A stretch of DNA of 9,046 nucleotides from Alphaproteobacteria bacterium (GTDB lineage: Bacteria; Pseudomonadota; Alphaproteobacteria; Micropepsales; Micropepsaceae). The position numbers and the translations under genes were made by a program. Positions within the stretch are counted from its first letter, which is position 1; every line of letters begins with the position of its first letter. The DNA lies in the NCBI GenBank assembly GCA_028869725.1, contig JAGWRJ010000345.1, forward strand, positions 1-9,046, written 5' to 3'. This document shows, piece by piece, positions 1 through 6,233 of this stretch. The notes under the pieces are model-generated. The model did not search any database, was not told the origin of the DNA, and saw nothing but the letters and a program-made list of their open reading frames with translations.

Positions 1-10
1 CGCCCCAGCA

Positions 11-1270
11 CTATCTTACGATCAACGCGGTACCCACACCTGCAAGCGCGCCGATTCCCACCACGACAACGGGCGGCGCGCGCCAGACGACCAGGAGCAC
101 AAAGCCGATCAGCGCAACTGCCATATCGGCCGGAGCATGAACGGCACCCGTCCAAACGGGATTGTAGAATGCAGCGCCCAGAAGCCCAACCACAGCCGCA
201 TTGACGCCCCGCATCACAGCCTGTGCGGGCTGCTGCTTGCGCAGAGCATCCCAAAACGGCAAGGCTCCTAAGACGACCAGGAGCCCCGGCAAGAAGAGGC
301 CGACCAAGCCAAGCGCCGCGCCGGCCAGGCTATGCGGCGAAGGTCCGACCACCGCGCCGAGATAGGCGGCGAAGGTGAAGAGCGGTCCCGGGATCGCCTG
401 AGCGGCGCCATAGCCCGCCAGGAAGGCGTTGTCGCTCACCCAGCCCGGCGTGACGAACGCCTCGCGCAGCAGCGGCAGAACCACATGGCCGCCGCCGAAG
501 ACCAGCGCACCAGAACGGTAGAACGCCTCGAACAGGGCCAATCCCGTCCAGGGCAGAACGAGCCGGAGAAGAGGAAGGCCCACGAGGATGAGCGCGAAGA
601 CCGCCAGCATCGCAGCCCCAGTCCTGTGTGAGAACGGAACAGAAAGATGTCCGGTCAAAGAGGGAGCGGCCCCTTTGCGGCAGAGCCAATATCCCGCCGC
701 ACCACCGATGGCGATCGCCGCGATCTGCATGGCGGCTGATGTGCTCAAAAGAACGATCAAGGTCGCGACGGTGGCGATCGAAGCGCGTTCGCGATCGGGG
801 CAAAGGGTGCGGGCCATGCCCCACACTGCCTGCGCCACAATGGCGACCGCGACGAGCTTCAAGCCGTGGATCAACCCTGTCCCAAAGGGACCTCCGAGTT
901 CGGTGGCGGCGTAGGCGAACGCAACCAGGGCGCAAGCGGACGGAAGCGTAAAGCCGGTCCAAGCCGCCAGGGCGCCCAAATAGCCGGCGCGCAGAAGACC
1001 GATCGAGAAACCCACCTGGCTGCTGGCGGGACCAGGAAGAAATTGGCACAAGCCGACAAGATCGGCATAGGCCTGCTCGTCGAGCCAGCGCCGACGAACG
1101 ACGAACTCCTCTCGAAAATATCCGATATGCGCAATCGGGCCGCCGAAACAGGTCAGGCCCAATCGCAAAAACGCAGACAGAACCTCAAGCGGCGATCCAA
1201 CCGAGTGGTCGACATTTGCAGCCAGATCAGCGTCAGCCTCGGCAAGTCCGTCATTCGCGTCAGCGACCAT
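11..1270 (-). CDS. chrA: Chromate transporter ChrA, long two-domain form
   Basis: This 419-residue inner-membrane protein belongs to the CHR (chromate ion transporter) family, whose characterised members export chromate from the cytoplasm. Both homologous halves are present. The N-terminal half has FGGP (residues 42-45), followed by HIGYFREEFV and QFLPGP (76-81). The C-terminal half repeats these as FGGGHVVLPLL (258-268) and AIPGPLFTFAAYLGA (292-306). Many hydrophobic segments follow one another, consistent with about ten or more membrane helices, and the length is usual for long-chain ChrA. The first 27 residues are acidic and precede the conserved region. The ATG at 1268-1270 is the only plausible start, with a weak GGA ribosome-binding site about nine bases upstream. 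The gene begins 14 bases after the oxidase stop, so it is probably the last gene of a padR-oxidase-chrA operon. The usual partner regulator ChrB is absent from the window. Family assignment is firm. Chromate as substrate is inferred from the family. Confidence 0.93.
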   Translation of the reverse strand: MVADANDGLAEADADLAANVDHSVGSPLEVLSAFLRLGLTCFGGPIAHIGYFREEFVVRRRWLDEQAYADLVGLCQFLPGPASSQVGFSIGLLRAGYLGALAAWTGFTLPSACALVAFAYAATELGGPFGTGLIHGLKLVAVAIVAQAVWGMARTLCPDRERASIATVATLIVLLSTSAAMQIAAIAIGGAAGYWLCRKGAAPSLTGHLSVPFSHRTGAAMLAVFALILVGLPLLRLVLPWTGLALFEAFYRSGALVFGGGHVVLPLLREAFVTPGWVSDNAFLAGYGAAQAIPGPLFTFAAYLGAVVGPSPHSLAGAALGLVGLFLPGLLVVLGALPFWDALRKQQPAQAVMRGVNAAVVGLLGAAFYNPVWTGAVHAPADMAVALIGFVLLVVWRAPPVVVVGIGALAGVGTALIVR

Positions 1271-1284
1271 ATCGTCAGGTCCGA

Positions 1285-2739
1285 CTATGCGTAGTTGAAC
1301 AGCGCCATGAAGCCGAAATCCATGTGCAGCTGCTGATGGCAGTGGAAGAGCGTCGCCCCCGGATTGTCGGCGACGAAATCGAACTCGGCTTCCTGGTAGC
1401 CACCCAGCATGACGACGTCCTTCATCACGCCGGCCGTCTTCTTGCCGGCGATGCGGGTGAGCTCGAAACTGTGGCGGTGCAGGTGCAGCGGATGGATGTC
1501 GTCGCTGCCATTGCGGAATTTCAGGCGGTAGCGCCGCCCTTCATGGATCGTGTAGGCGGGCTCAAGCGTGCTGGGCGAGAAGGCTTTCCCGTTCAACGTC
1601 CACAGATTGAAGCCATGGTCGGCCGCATTGTGCTTGACCACTGTGATCTCGATCGTCTCGTCGGGCGCCGCTGCGCGGCCGCCCGGCTTGCCGAACAATG
1701 TGTAGTCCCAACGAAACGGGTTCGGCGTCGCCCATTGCGGCTGACCGCTCTGGCCGGCATATTCGACGACGATGCCCATGCCGTGTCCGCGGTCGTCATC
1801 GGAGAGATCGCCCATCACCCAAACGCCGGGACGGTTCATCTCGACGATCGCAGAGACACGCTCGGCGGTGCCCAGCCACAACACCGGCACTTCGGCTTGG
1901 GTCGGCGCGGCATTGCCGTCGAGCGCCACGACGCGGAAGCGATGGCCTGGCAGTGCGAGGCTGCGGATCTCGGTCGCGCTGGCATTCAGTACGTGAAACA
2001 ACACGCGCTCGCCCTGGCGCACGCGGATCGGTTCGCCATGTCCCAGCATCTTGCCGTTGATGCTGAACAGCGCATAGCCGACTTCATAGCCTTTGGTCTT
2101 CTCTTTCGCTTCCTCGTCGGCCTTCCTGCCGATCTGCTGAAGCGGCGCCAGCATCGTTCCCGTGAGCGCATCGAGCGCCATGTCGCCGCCTTTGCTGAAG
2201 GTCGGGCCGAATTCCTTGAGCACCAGGAAAATCTCCCGGTCATAGGCGCCGGGATTGTCGGCCGGTTCGATATAGACCGGCCCAGCCAGGCCGGTGTAGG
2301 TGCCGCGATCGAGGTTGGCCCCGGCGTAGATATGGGTGTGATAGAAGCGGAAGCCCGAGGGCTTGGGCACAAACGCGATCCGGCGCATGGCGTGCGGCGG
2401 GATGAAGGGGGTGCCCTCCTCCGCAGCGCCATCGACACCGCTCGGGATCATCTGGCCGTGCCAGTGGACGAGTTCGGGAACGTCGGTGTCGTTATGGATG
2501 TCGACGACGACCGGCTTGCCTTCCTTCAGGCGGATGAGCGGTCCGGGAAACTGATCGTTGTAGAGCGTGGTCGAAACGATCTGGTCGGGCGCGAGCTCCA
2601 CCAGCCCCGTCCCGATCCGGAGTGTGTAATCGGCCCTTTCAAGACGGTCATGCGCGGACGCCTTCGCCGCTATCGGCATGGCTGCCGCCAATGGCAGGAA
2701 GCCCGCTCCCCTGAGCAATGTTCGGCGGTCCATAGGCAT
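1285..2739 (-). CDS. Tat-exported multicopper oxidase (laccase/CueO-like)
   Basis: This is a periplasmic copper enzyme that would oxidise a reducing substrate (metal ion or phenol) while reducing oxygen to water. All four copper-binding motifs are visible: HWHG (92-95), HTH (134-136), HPLHLHRHSF (416-425) and HCHQQLHMDFGFM (466-478). The length of 484 residues fits a three-cupredoxin-domain oxidase. The N-terminus MPMDRRTLLRGAGF, followed by an Ala-rich stretch to AKA-S near residue 27, is a twin-arginine (Tat) signal. The start at 2739 is chosen because AAAGGAG lies seven bases upstream. The reading frame extends to a TTG at 2778, but that would put extra Arg/Pro-rich residues in front of the signal and is less likely. 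By comparison with CueO and fungal laccases, the axial type 1 copper position (Cys467 plus 10) is Phe477 rather than Met. There is no CueO-like methionine-rich insert. The gene lies between padR and chrA. The substrate is unknown; cuprous ion, other metals and phenolics are all possible. Confidence 0.93.
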   Translation of the reverse strand: MPMDRRTLLRGAGFLPLAAAMPIAAKASAHDRLERADYTLRIGTGLVELAPDQIVSTTLYNDQFPGPLIRLKEGKPVVVDIHNDTDVPELVHWHGQMIPSGVDGAAEEGTPFIPPHAMRRIAFVPKPSGFRFYHTHIYAGANLDRGTYTGLAGPVYIEPADNPGAYDREIFLVLKEFGPTFSKGGDMALDALTGTMLAPLQQIGRKADEEAKEKTKGYEVGYALFSINGKMLGHGEPIRVRQGERVLFHVLNASATEIRSLALPGHRFRVVALDGNAAPTQAEVPVLWLGTAERVSAIVEMNRPGVWVMGDLSDDDRGHGMGIVVEYAGQSGQPQWATPNPFRWDYTLFGKPGGRAAAPDETIEITVVKHNAADHGFNLWTLNGKAFSPSTLEPAYTIHEGRRYRLKFRNGSDDIHPLHLHRHSFELTRIAGKKTAGVMKDVVMLGGYQEAEFDFVADNPGATLFHCHQQLHMDFGFMALFNYA

Positions 2740-2746
2740 AGGCCGG

Positions 2747-2753
2747 CTCCTTT
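2747..2753 (-). promoter_or_regulatory. Strong ribosome-binding site of the multicopper oxidase gene
   Basis: The minus strand reads AAAGGAG seven bases before the ATG at 2739. This near-perfect Shine-Dalgarno sequence decides the start in favour of that ATG over the upstream TTG at 2778. It also suggests that the oxidase is translated efficiently on its own, without relying on coupling to padR. Confidence 0.8.
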
Positions 2754-2774
2754 GTGGGACGCGCGTCGGGCGCC

Positions 2775-3080
2775 TCAATCCTCGAAGAGTTCCCCAAACA
2801 GCTCACGGACTTTAATCTTGGCGTCCGCGAGCGCCTTGCGCCCAGCCGCTGTCGCCCGATAGATCCGACGCGTGGCGCGGCCCGCAGGCTTGGCCGTCGA
2901 TTTCAGAAGGCCGCGCTCTTCAAGGCCGTGCAAAAGCGGATAGAGCGTACCTGCACTGAGCTGATAGCCGTGCCGCGCCAGCTCCTCGATCATCGCCAAT
3001 CCGTAAATCGGCCCTTGGGCAGCGTGGTGCAGGACATGGAGCTTAATCAAACCGGCATAGAGATATCGGTCATCCGACAT
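2775..3080 (-). CDS. PadR-family transcriptional regulator (short form)
   Basis: This small cytoplasmic winged-helix DNA-binding protein has 101 residues from the ATG at 3080. The PadR core is clear. Helices around LIKLHVLHHAAQGPIYGLAM (11-30) lead to the signature recognition helix LSAGTLYPLLHGLEERGLL (41-59). The wing RRIYRATAAGRKAL (71-84) and a final charged helix complete it. The protein ends soon after the wing helix, so it is the short PadR type without a large C-terminal effector domain. Such proteins usually act as dimeric repressors relieved by small molecules. A GTG at 3095 would add five residues; neither start has a strong ribosome-binding site. It is the first gene of the leftward operon, 35 bases before the oxidase start. 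A perfect inverted repeat about 135-150 bases upstream, lying over a likely -10 box, suggests autorepression of the whole operon. The inducer is unknown. Confidence 0.92.
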   Translation of the reverse strand: MSDDRYLYAGLIKLHVLHHAAQGPIYGLAMIEELARHGYQLSAGTLYPLLHGLEERGLLKSTAKPAGRATRRIYRATAAGRKALADAKIKVRELFGELFED

Positions 3081-3213
3081 GACTATCGCCGTCACTGTTC
3101 GCCCGCGATCGCGCGCCTTGCCACCGCTGCAACCGCAGCCGCTCGAGGCAATTTCTTTTGTTCCGGGCTCTTGCGGTCATGGCGGCACCGCGCAATTTCT
3201 CTCTCGACTTCCG

Positions 3214-3230
3214 ATATCGAACATCGATAT
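3214..3230. promoter_or_regulatory. Candidate PadR operator (17-bp inverted repeat)
   Basis: The sequence ATATCGA-ACA-TCGATAT is a perfect seven-base inverted repeat with a three-base spacer. Its right arm overlaps a plausible leftward -10 box, and the rest covers the expected transcription start. Binding here would block transcription of padR, the oxidase gene and chrA. An AT-rich dyad of this size next to a padR gene is typical of PadR autorepressor sites. The link to this particular regulator is inferred from proximity. Confidence 0.6.
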
Positions 3231-3257
3231 ATAAGGGCCCGGCCGGTGAGAGCGCAA
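3228..3257 (-). promoter_or_regulatory. Candidate sigma-70-type promoter of the padR-oxidase-chrA operon
   Basis: On the minus strand TTGCGC (3252-3257) is followed after 18 bases by TATATA (3228-3233). Read one base earlier, the -10 box is TTATAT with 17-base spacing. The -35 box matches TTGACA at its TTG and one further base, and the -10 box stands out in otherwise GC-rich sequence. The inverted repeat at 3214-3230 overlaps the -10 box. The predicted transcription start lies near 3221. Confidence 0.45.
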
Positions 3258-3492
3258 GGCTGATTTCACACGTGGTCGAGGACTACACTGCAACAGCCCA
3301 CAATAGTCATGGCATGGCGCAACAATGGCGCAGGCTTTGCGGCCTTGAATTGCGGAGCCTGATGGATGGTGCCGCGCGGCCCTGCGGCCTCCGAAATCGA
3401 TCCGTGCGCATGAGGCTCGCCCCAATACCCCTTCCGGCACCACATACACGGACAATGTGCGACGGCCACTCCGAGCCCCGGTGGGTAACCCA

Positions 3493-4722
3493 ATGACCGG
3501 CGCGCGCGCGCATTTTTCCAAGCAACTCAAAGCGCTGCCGCGCGGGGTCTGGATGCTGGGCCTCGTCAGCCTCCTTATGGACACATCATCCGAGCTGATC
3601 CATAGCTTGCTGCCGGTGTTCCTGGTATCGACCCTGGGCGCAAGTATGACCGCCGTCGGCCTCGTGGAGGGAATCGCCGAAGCGACAGCGCTCATTGCCA
3701 AGGTGTTCTCCGGCACGCTCAGCGACTATCTCGGTCGGCGCAAGTTCCTCACGGTCCTTGGTTATGGCCTTGCCACACTCGCCAAGCCGCTTTTCCCGCT
3801 TGCCGACAGCATCGCCACGGTTCTGCTCGCCCGTTTCGTCGACCGCATCGGCAAGGGTATCCGCGGCGCGCCACGCGACGCGCTCCTCGCCGATATCATA
3901 CCGCCGTCGCTGCGCGGGGCGGGCTTCGGTCTGCGCCAATCGCTCGACGCGGCCGGAGCGGTGGCAGGTCCGGCGCTCGCCATCGGTGCGATGATCTATT
4001 TTTCCGATCACATACGCGAGGTGTTCTGGGTGGCGCTGCTCCCGGCCGCGCTATCCGTCACGATCCTGGTCATCTTCGTCCAAGAACCCGAGCGCAAGAT
4101 GAATGCCGGTGCGGAGCGGCTGCATTTCACCGATCTCCGCGAGCTTCAAGGCGCGTTCTGGGGTGTCGTTGTGATTGGCGCGGTCTTGACGCTTGCGCGC
4201 TTTAGCGAAGCCTTCCTGGTTCTGCGCGCCAGCGATCTGGGCTTGCCCCTGACCCTCGTGCCCCTCGTCATGATCGTCATGAGCATCGCTTATTCCGCGT
4301 CTTCCTATCCTGCTGGCCGCTGGTCAGACCGCATCGGCCGGCGCAAGGTTCTGCTGGCAGGCATTGGATGCCTCTTGATATCTGACATTGTCCTCGCTCT
4401 GGCGTCCCATCTTGTGATGGTCTTCGCCGGCATCGTGCTCTGGGGCCTGCATATGGGGTTCACGCAGGGTCTGCTTGCGGCCATGGTCACCGATGTCGCG
4501 CCTCAACGCCTTCGCGGCACCGCGCTTGGGCTGTTCAATCTCGTATCTGGCGTGGTCATGTTGGGAGCCAGCCTCCTTGCCGGGCTCCTCTGGGACCGGT
4601 TCGGACCAATTGGAACCTTTGGTGCCGGCGCGGTCCTGAGCGCCATCGCCCTCTGCGGTCTTGTTCTTTACGGCACCAGTCGTCCGAGCGCCCCTCGTCC
4701 GCCACACCATTCGCAAGGCTGA
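3493..4722 (+). CDS. MFS transporter, substrate unknown
   Basis: This 409-residue inner-membrane transporter of the major facilitator superfamily has about 12 hydrophobic segments by eye, the usual length for MFS drug or metabolite antiporters. The MFS loop motif between helices 2 and 3 is present as GTLSDYLGRRK (74-84) and repeated in the second half as GRWSDRIGRRK (276-285 region). This shows both six-helix halves are intact. A conserved-looking stretch, DRIGKGIRGAPRDALLAD (117-134), follows helix 4 and is typical of one bacterial MFS subgroup. The ATG at 3493 is chosen: GGTGGG lies seven bases upstream and the first helix starts near residue 19. A GTG at 3457 would add 12 poorly conserved-looking residues without a ribosome-binding site. 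The C-terminus is short and polar (PRPPHHSQG). The gene diverges from the padR operon and could share its control region. The resistance-type neighbours favour efflux, but the sequence does not reveal the substrate. Confidence 0.9.
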   Translation: MTGARAHFSKQLKALPRGVWMLGLVSLLMDTSSELIHSLLPVFLVSTLGASMTAVGLVEGIAEATALIAKVFSGTLSDYLGRRKFLTVLGYGLATLAKPLFPLADSIATVLLARFVDRIGKGIRGAPRDALLADIIPPSLRGAGFGLRQSLDAAGAVAGPALAIGAMIYFSDHIREVFWVALLPAALSVTILVIFVQEPERKMNAGAERLHFTDLRELQGAFWGVVVIGAVLTLARFSEAFLVLRASDLGLPLTLVPLVMIVMSIAYSASSYPAGRWSDRIGRRKVLLAGIGCLLISDIVLALASHLVMVFAGIVLWGLHMGFTQGLLAAMVTDVAPQRLRGTALGLFNLVSGVVMLGASLLAGLLWDRFGPIGTFGAGAVLSAIALCGLVLYGTSRPSAPRPPHHSQG

Positions 4723-5007
4723 ACGCATCCTACGCCGATCGCCTCACGGTCCCTGGACTGGGCGGCAGACCGCGGTACGGACATAGACCTCTCGTGGGAG
4801 CGATGACGCCTGCATCCTCGGTGGAAGCCGCGGTGCCGCTGTCAAGAATAATTACCGGATGTCGATTCTCCACACACAATCCCGCCATCCGTGGCAGAGA
4901 CAGCAGCACGGGAGGGATCAAGGTTGGCAAAAAACAACCTGCGCAACGCTTGGTGATGACACCAATGGAACGGACACTGCCACCCTCCGTCCTCACGAGG
5001 TACCGCT
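4723..5007. other. Intergenic spacer between the MFS and propeller genes
   Basis: This 285-base stretch holds no supported gene. I find no strong hairpin terminator after the MFS stop and no convincing promoter pair. A TTGGCA at 4924-4929 has no good -10 box at the right distance. The last bases, GAGG followed by eight bases and ATG, are the ribosome-binding site of the next gene. The length suggests that the propeller gene has its own promoter. Confidence 0.5.
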
Positions 5008-6084
5008 ATGAAACGCTCCGCCTCCAAGATTGTTTGCCGCTCGCTACTACCCGCGGCCCTCAGCATCGCGCTGGGTGCGTCCATTGCGCCGGCTCTCGCC
5101 GCATCCGCGCATAGCCAGCCAGCCACCTACAAAATCACGAAGACAGTGTCCCTCGGCGCGCCGAACCGTTGGGATTATCTCCACTATGACTCGGTCACGG
5201 GCCGGGTCTACATCGCGCACGGCTCCGTAGTGACCGTCGTCGACGGCCGGACAGGCAAAATCATCGGGTCCGTGACAGGCATGCCCGGCGGCACGCATGG
5301 GATCGCATTTTCGCATGCGACCGGTCAGGGCTTTACTGATGACGGCAAGGCGGCTGAGGCCGTGGCCTTCGATCTGAAAACCCTGAAGGTCACTAAGCGA
5401 ATCAAGGCGGAACCCGACGCCGACGGCATCATCTATGATCCGGTCAGTCAGCATATCTTTGTCATTGACGGGGACTCCGGCGCTCTGACCGTGATCGATC
5501 CCAAGACCGATAAGGCCATCGCCACCGTCGATGTCGGCGCGCCTCTTGAGTTCGGCGTATCGGGACACAATGGCAAGCTTTATGTCGATGGCGTCGAGAA
5601 GCATAACGTTGTCCGGATTGATACCAAGACGAACACAGTTGATGCGCGCTGGGCCATGCCGGCATGCTCGCACCCCCGCGGGCTCGCCATCGACAGGGCC
5701 CATCATCGCCTGTTCGCGACCTGCGCCAATGCCAAGATGATTGTGCTCAATGCCGACACTGGAAGTATCGTTGCGCGCCTGCCCATCGACAAGGGTTCGG
5801 TCTCCGCCCGCTTCGATCCAAAGCGCGAACTCGCGTTCAGCTCCAATTTTTCGGGAATGCTATCGGTGATTCGTGAAGACAGTCCCGACAAATACTCGGT
5901 GCTCGCGCCTGTCAAAACGGCACTCGGCGCCCGCACGATGGGGCTGGACGTGAAAACGGGGCGGGTCTTCCTGGCGGCTGCCGATGTTAAGGTCAATCAA
6001 GCGGCCTCCCCCAAGGATTACCACCATCGCTATCACATCGTCCCGGATTCCTTGAAGCTCTATATGCTGGATCCGGTTCGCTAA
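5008..6084 (+). CDS. Secreted YncE-like beta-propeller repeat protein
   Basis: This 358-residue protein is probably periplasmic. The N-terminus has a basic start (MKRSASK), a hydrophobic stretch and an Ala-rich cleavage site near ALA-A (29-32), which is a classical Sec signal peptide. The rest is built from repeated blade units of about 40-45 residues. Their strands follow the YVTN/YncE pattern: GRVYIAHGSVVTVVDGRTGK (65-84), FVIDGDSGALTVIDPKTDKA (151-170), LYVDGVEKHNVVRIDTKTNT (191-210) and LFATCANAKMIVLNADTGS (235-253). The last strand, LKLYMLDPVR, probably closes the ring. Cys220 and Cys239, in neighbouring strands, could form a disulfide in the periplasm. A histidine cluster (HHRYH, 339-343) lies near the C-terminus. 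The start is supported by GAGG eight bases upstream. Proteins of this fold often serve as binding scaffolds; no enzymatic role can be assigned. A role in metal or efflux stress is inferred only from the neighbours. Confidence 0.85.
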   Translation: MKRSASKIVCRSLLPAALSIALGASIAPALAASAHSQPATYKITKTVSLGAPNRWDYLHYDSVTGRVYIAHGSVVTVVDGRTGKIIGSVTGMPGGTHGIAFSHATGQGFTDDGKAAEAVAFDLKTLKVTKRIKAEPDADGIIYDPVSQHIFVIDGDSGALTVIDPKTDKAIATVDVGAPLEFGVSGHNGKLYVDGVEKHNVVRIDTKTNTVDARWAMPACSHPRGLAIDRAHHRLFATCANAKMIVLNADTGSIVARLPIDKGSVSARFDPKRELAFSSNFSGMLSVIREDSPDKYSVLAPVKTALGARTMGLDVKTGRVFLAAADVKVNQAASPKDYHHRYHIVPDSLKLYMLDPVR

Positions 6085-6090
6085 ATTTTG

Positions 6091-6120
6091 CCCCCGCGGC
6101 GTCTCCAGACGTCGCGGGGG
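6091..6120. terminator. Strong GC-rich hairpin, probable terminator
   Basis: Thirty bases form a near-perfect inverted repeat running from CCCCCGCGGCGTCT to AGACGTCGCGGGGG, with one G-U pair and a four-base turn (TCCA). It starts six bases after the stop of the propeller gene. No T-run follows on either strand, so it is not a textbook intrinsic terminator. Its stability and position between two convergent genes still favour transcription termination or protection of the 3' end. Confidence 0.6.
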
Positions 6121-6182
6121 TATCAGAAATTGCGGCTAGGCAATGCGAACAGGACCCCGTAGGGTTGCGGCTGGACAATTGT

Positions 6183-6199
6183 CTAAGGGCCATCCTTAG
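6183..6199. terminator. Small hairpin downstream of the RND gene, possible weak terminator
   Basis: CTAAGG-GCCAT-CCTTAG is a perfect six-base stem with a five-base loop. It lies about 35 bases past the stop of the leftward RND gene. It abuts a ten-base palindrome, GACAATTGTC (6174-6183). No T-run follows, so termination is only a possibility. Confidence 0.3.
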
Positions 6200-6233
6200 C
6201 CCGGCCATCGCCGTTTCGCGCCATCCCGCCGAT

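Larger units (their letters stand above)
3081..3492. other. Divergent intergenic control region
   Basis: This is a roughly 410-base stretch between the leftward padR operon and the rightward MFS gene. I see no convincing gene in it. The open frames crossing it are rich in Arg and Pro, lack a good ribosome-binding site and resemble no protein family I know. It holds a candidate leftward promoter and a perfect inverted repeat near 3214-3257. A small direct repeat, ATGGCGCA, occurs at 3314 and 3325, 11 bases apart. A clear rightward promoter for the MFS gene was not found. The leftward transcript would have a leader of about 140 bases before padR. Confidence 0.6.

Noticed and set aside
2740..2778. 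N-terminal extension of the multicopper oxidase to a TTG at 2778, overlapping the padR stop.
   Set aside because: It adds Arg/Pro-rich residues before the Tat signal, and an excellent AAAGGAG ribosome-binding site serves the ATG at 2739.
1216..2862. A 548-residue plus-strand open frame opposite the oxidase gene.
   Set aside because: It is an antisense shadow of the oxidase. The minus strand has the complete copper motifs and signal peptide, while this frame has no domain and an odd His/Arg-rich composition.
3074..3180. Short leader reading frame on the minus strand (start at 3180, MTARARNKRN...) ending within the padR start region.
   Set aside because: It has no ribosome-binding site, is extremely Arg-rich and resembles noise in GC-rich DNA. 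An overlap alone does not show translational coupling.
3370..3379. Palindrome GCCGCGCGGC in the divergent region.
   Set aside because: Pure GC palindromes of this size are common by chance in such DNA, and it is not placed at a promoter element.
3158..3716. Longer open frames on both strands across the divergent region (112 and 179 residues).
   Set aside because: Their composition is not protein-like, they overlap the MFS gene or regulatory dyad, and they show no recognisable domain.
4730..5126. Small open frames on both strands in and around the spacer before the propeller gene.
   Set aside because: They lack ribosome-binding sites and recognisable domains, and they partly overlap the well-supported propeller gene.
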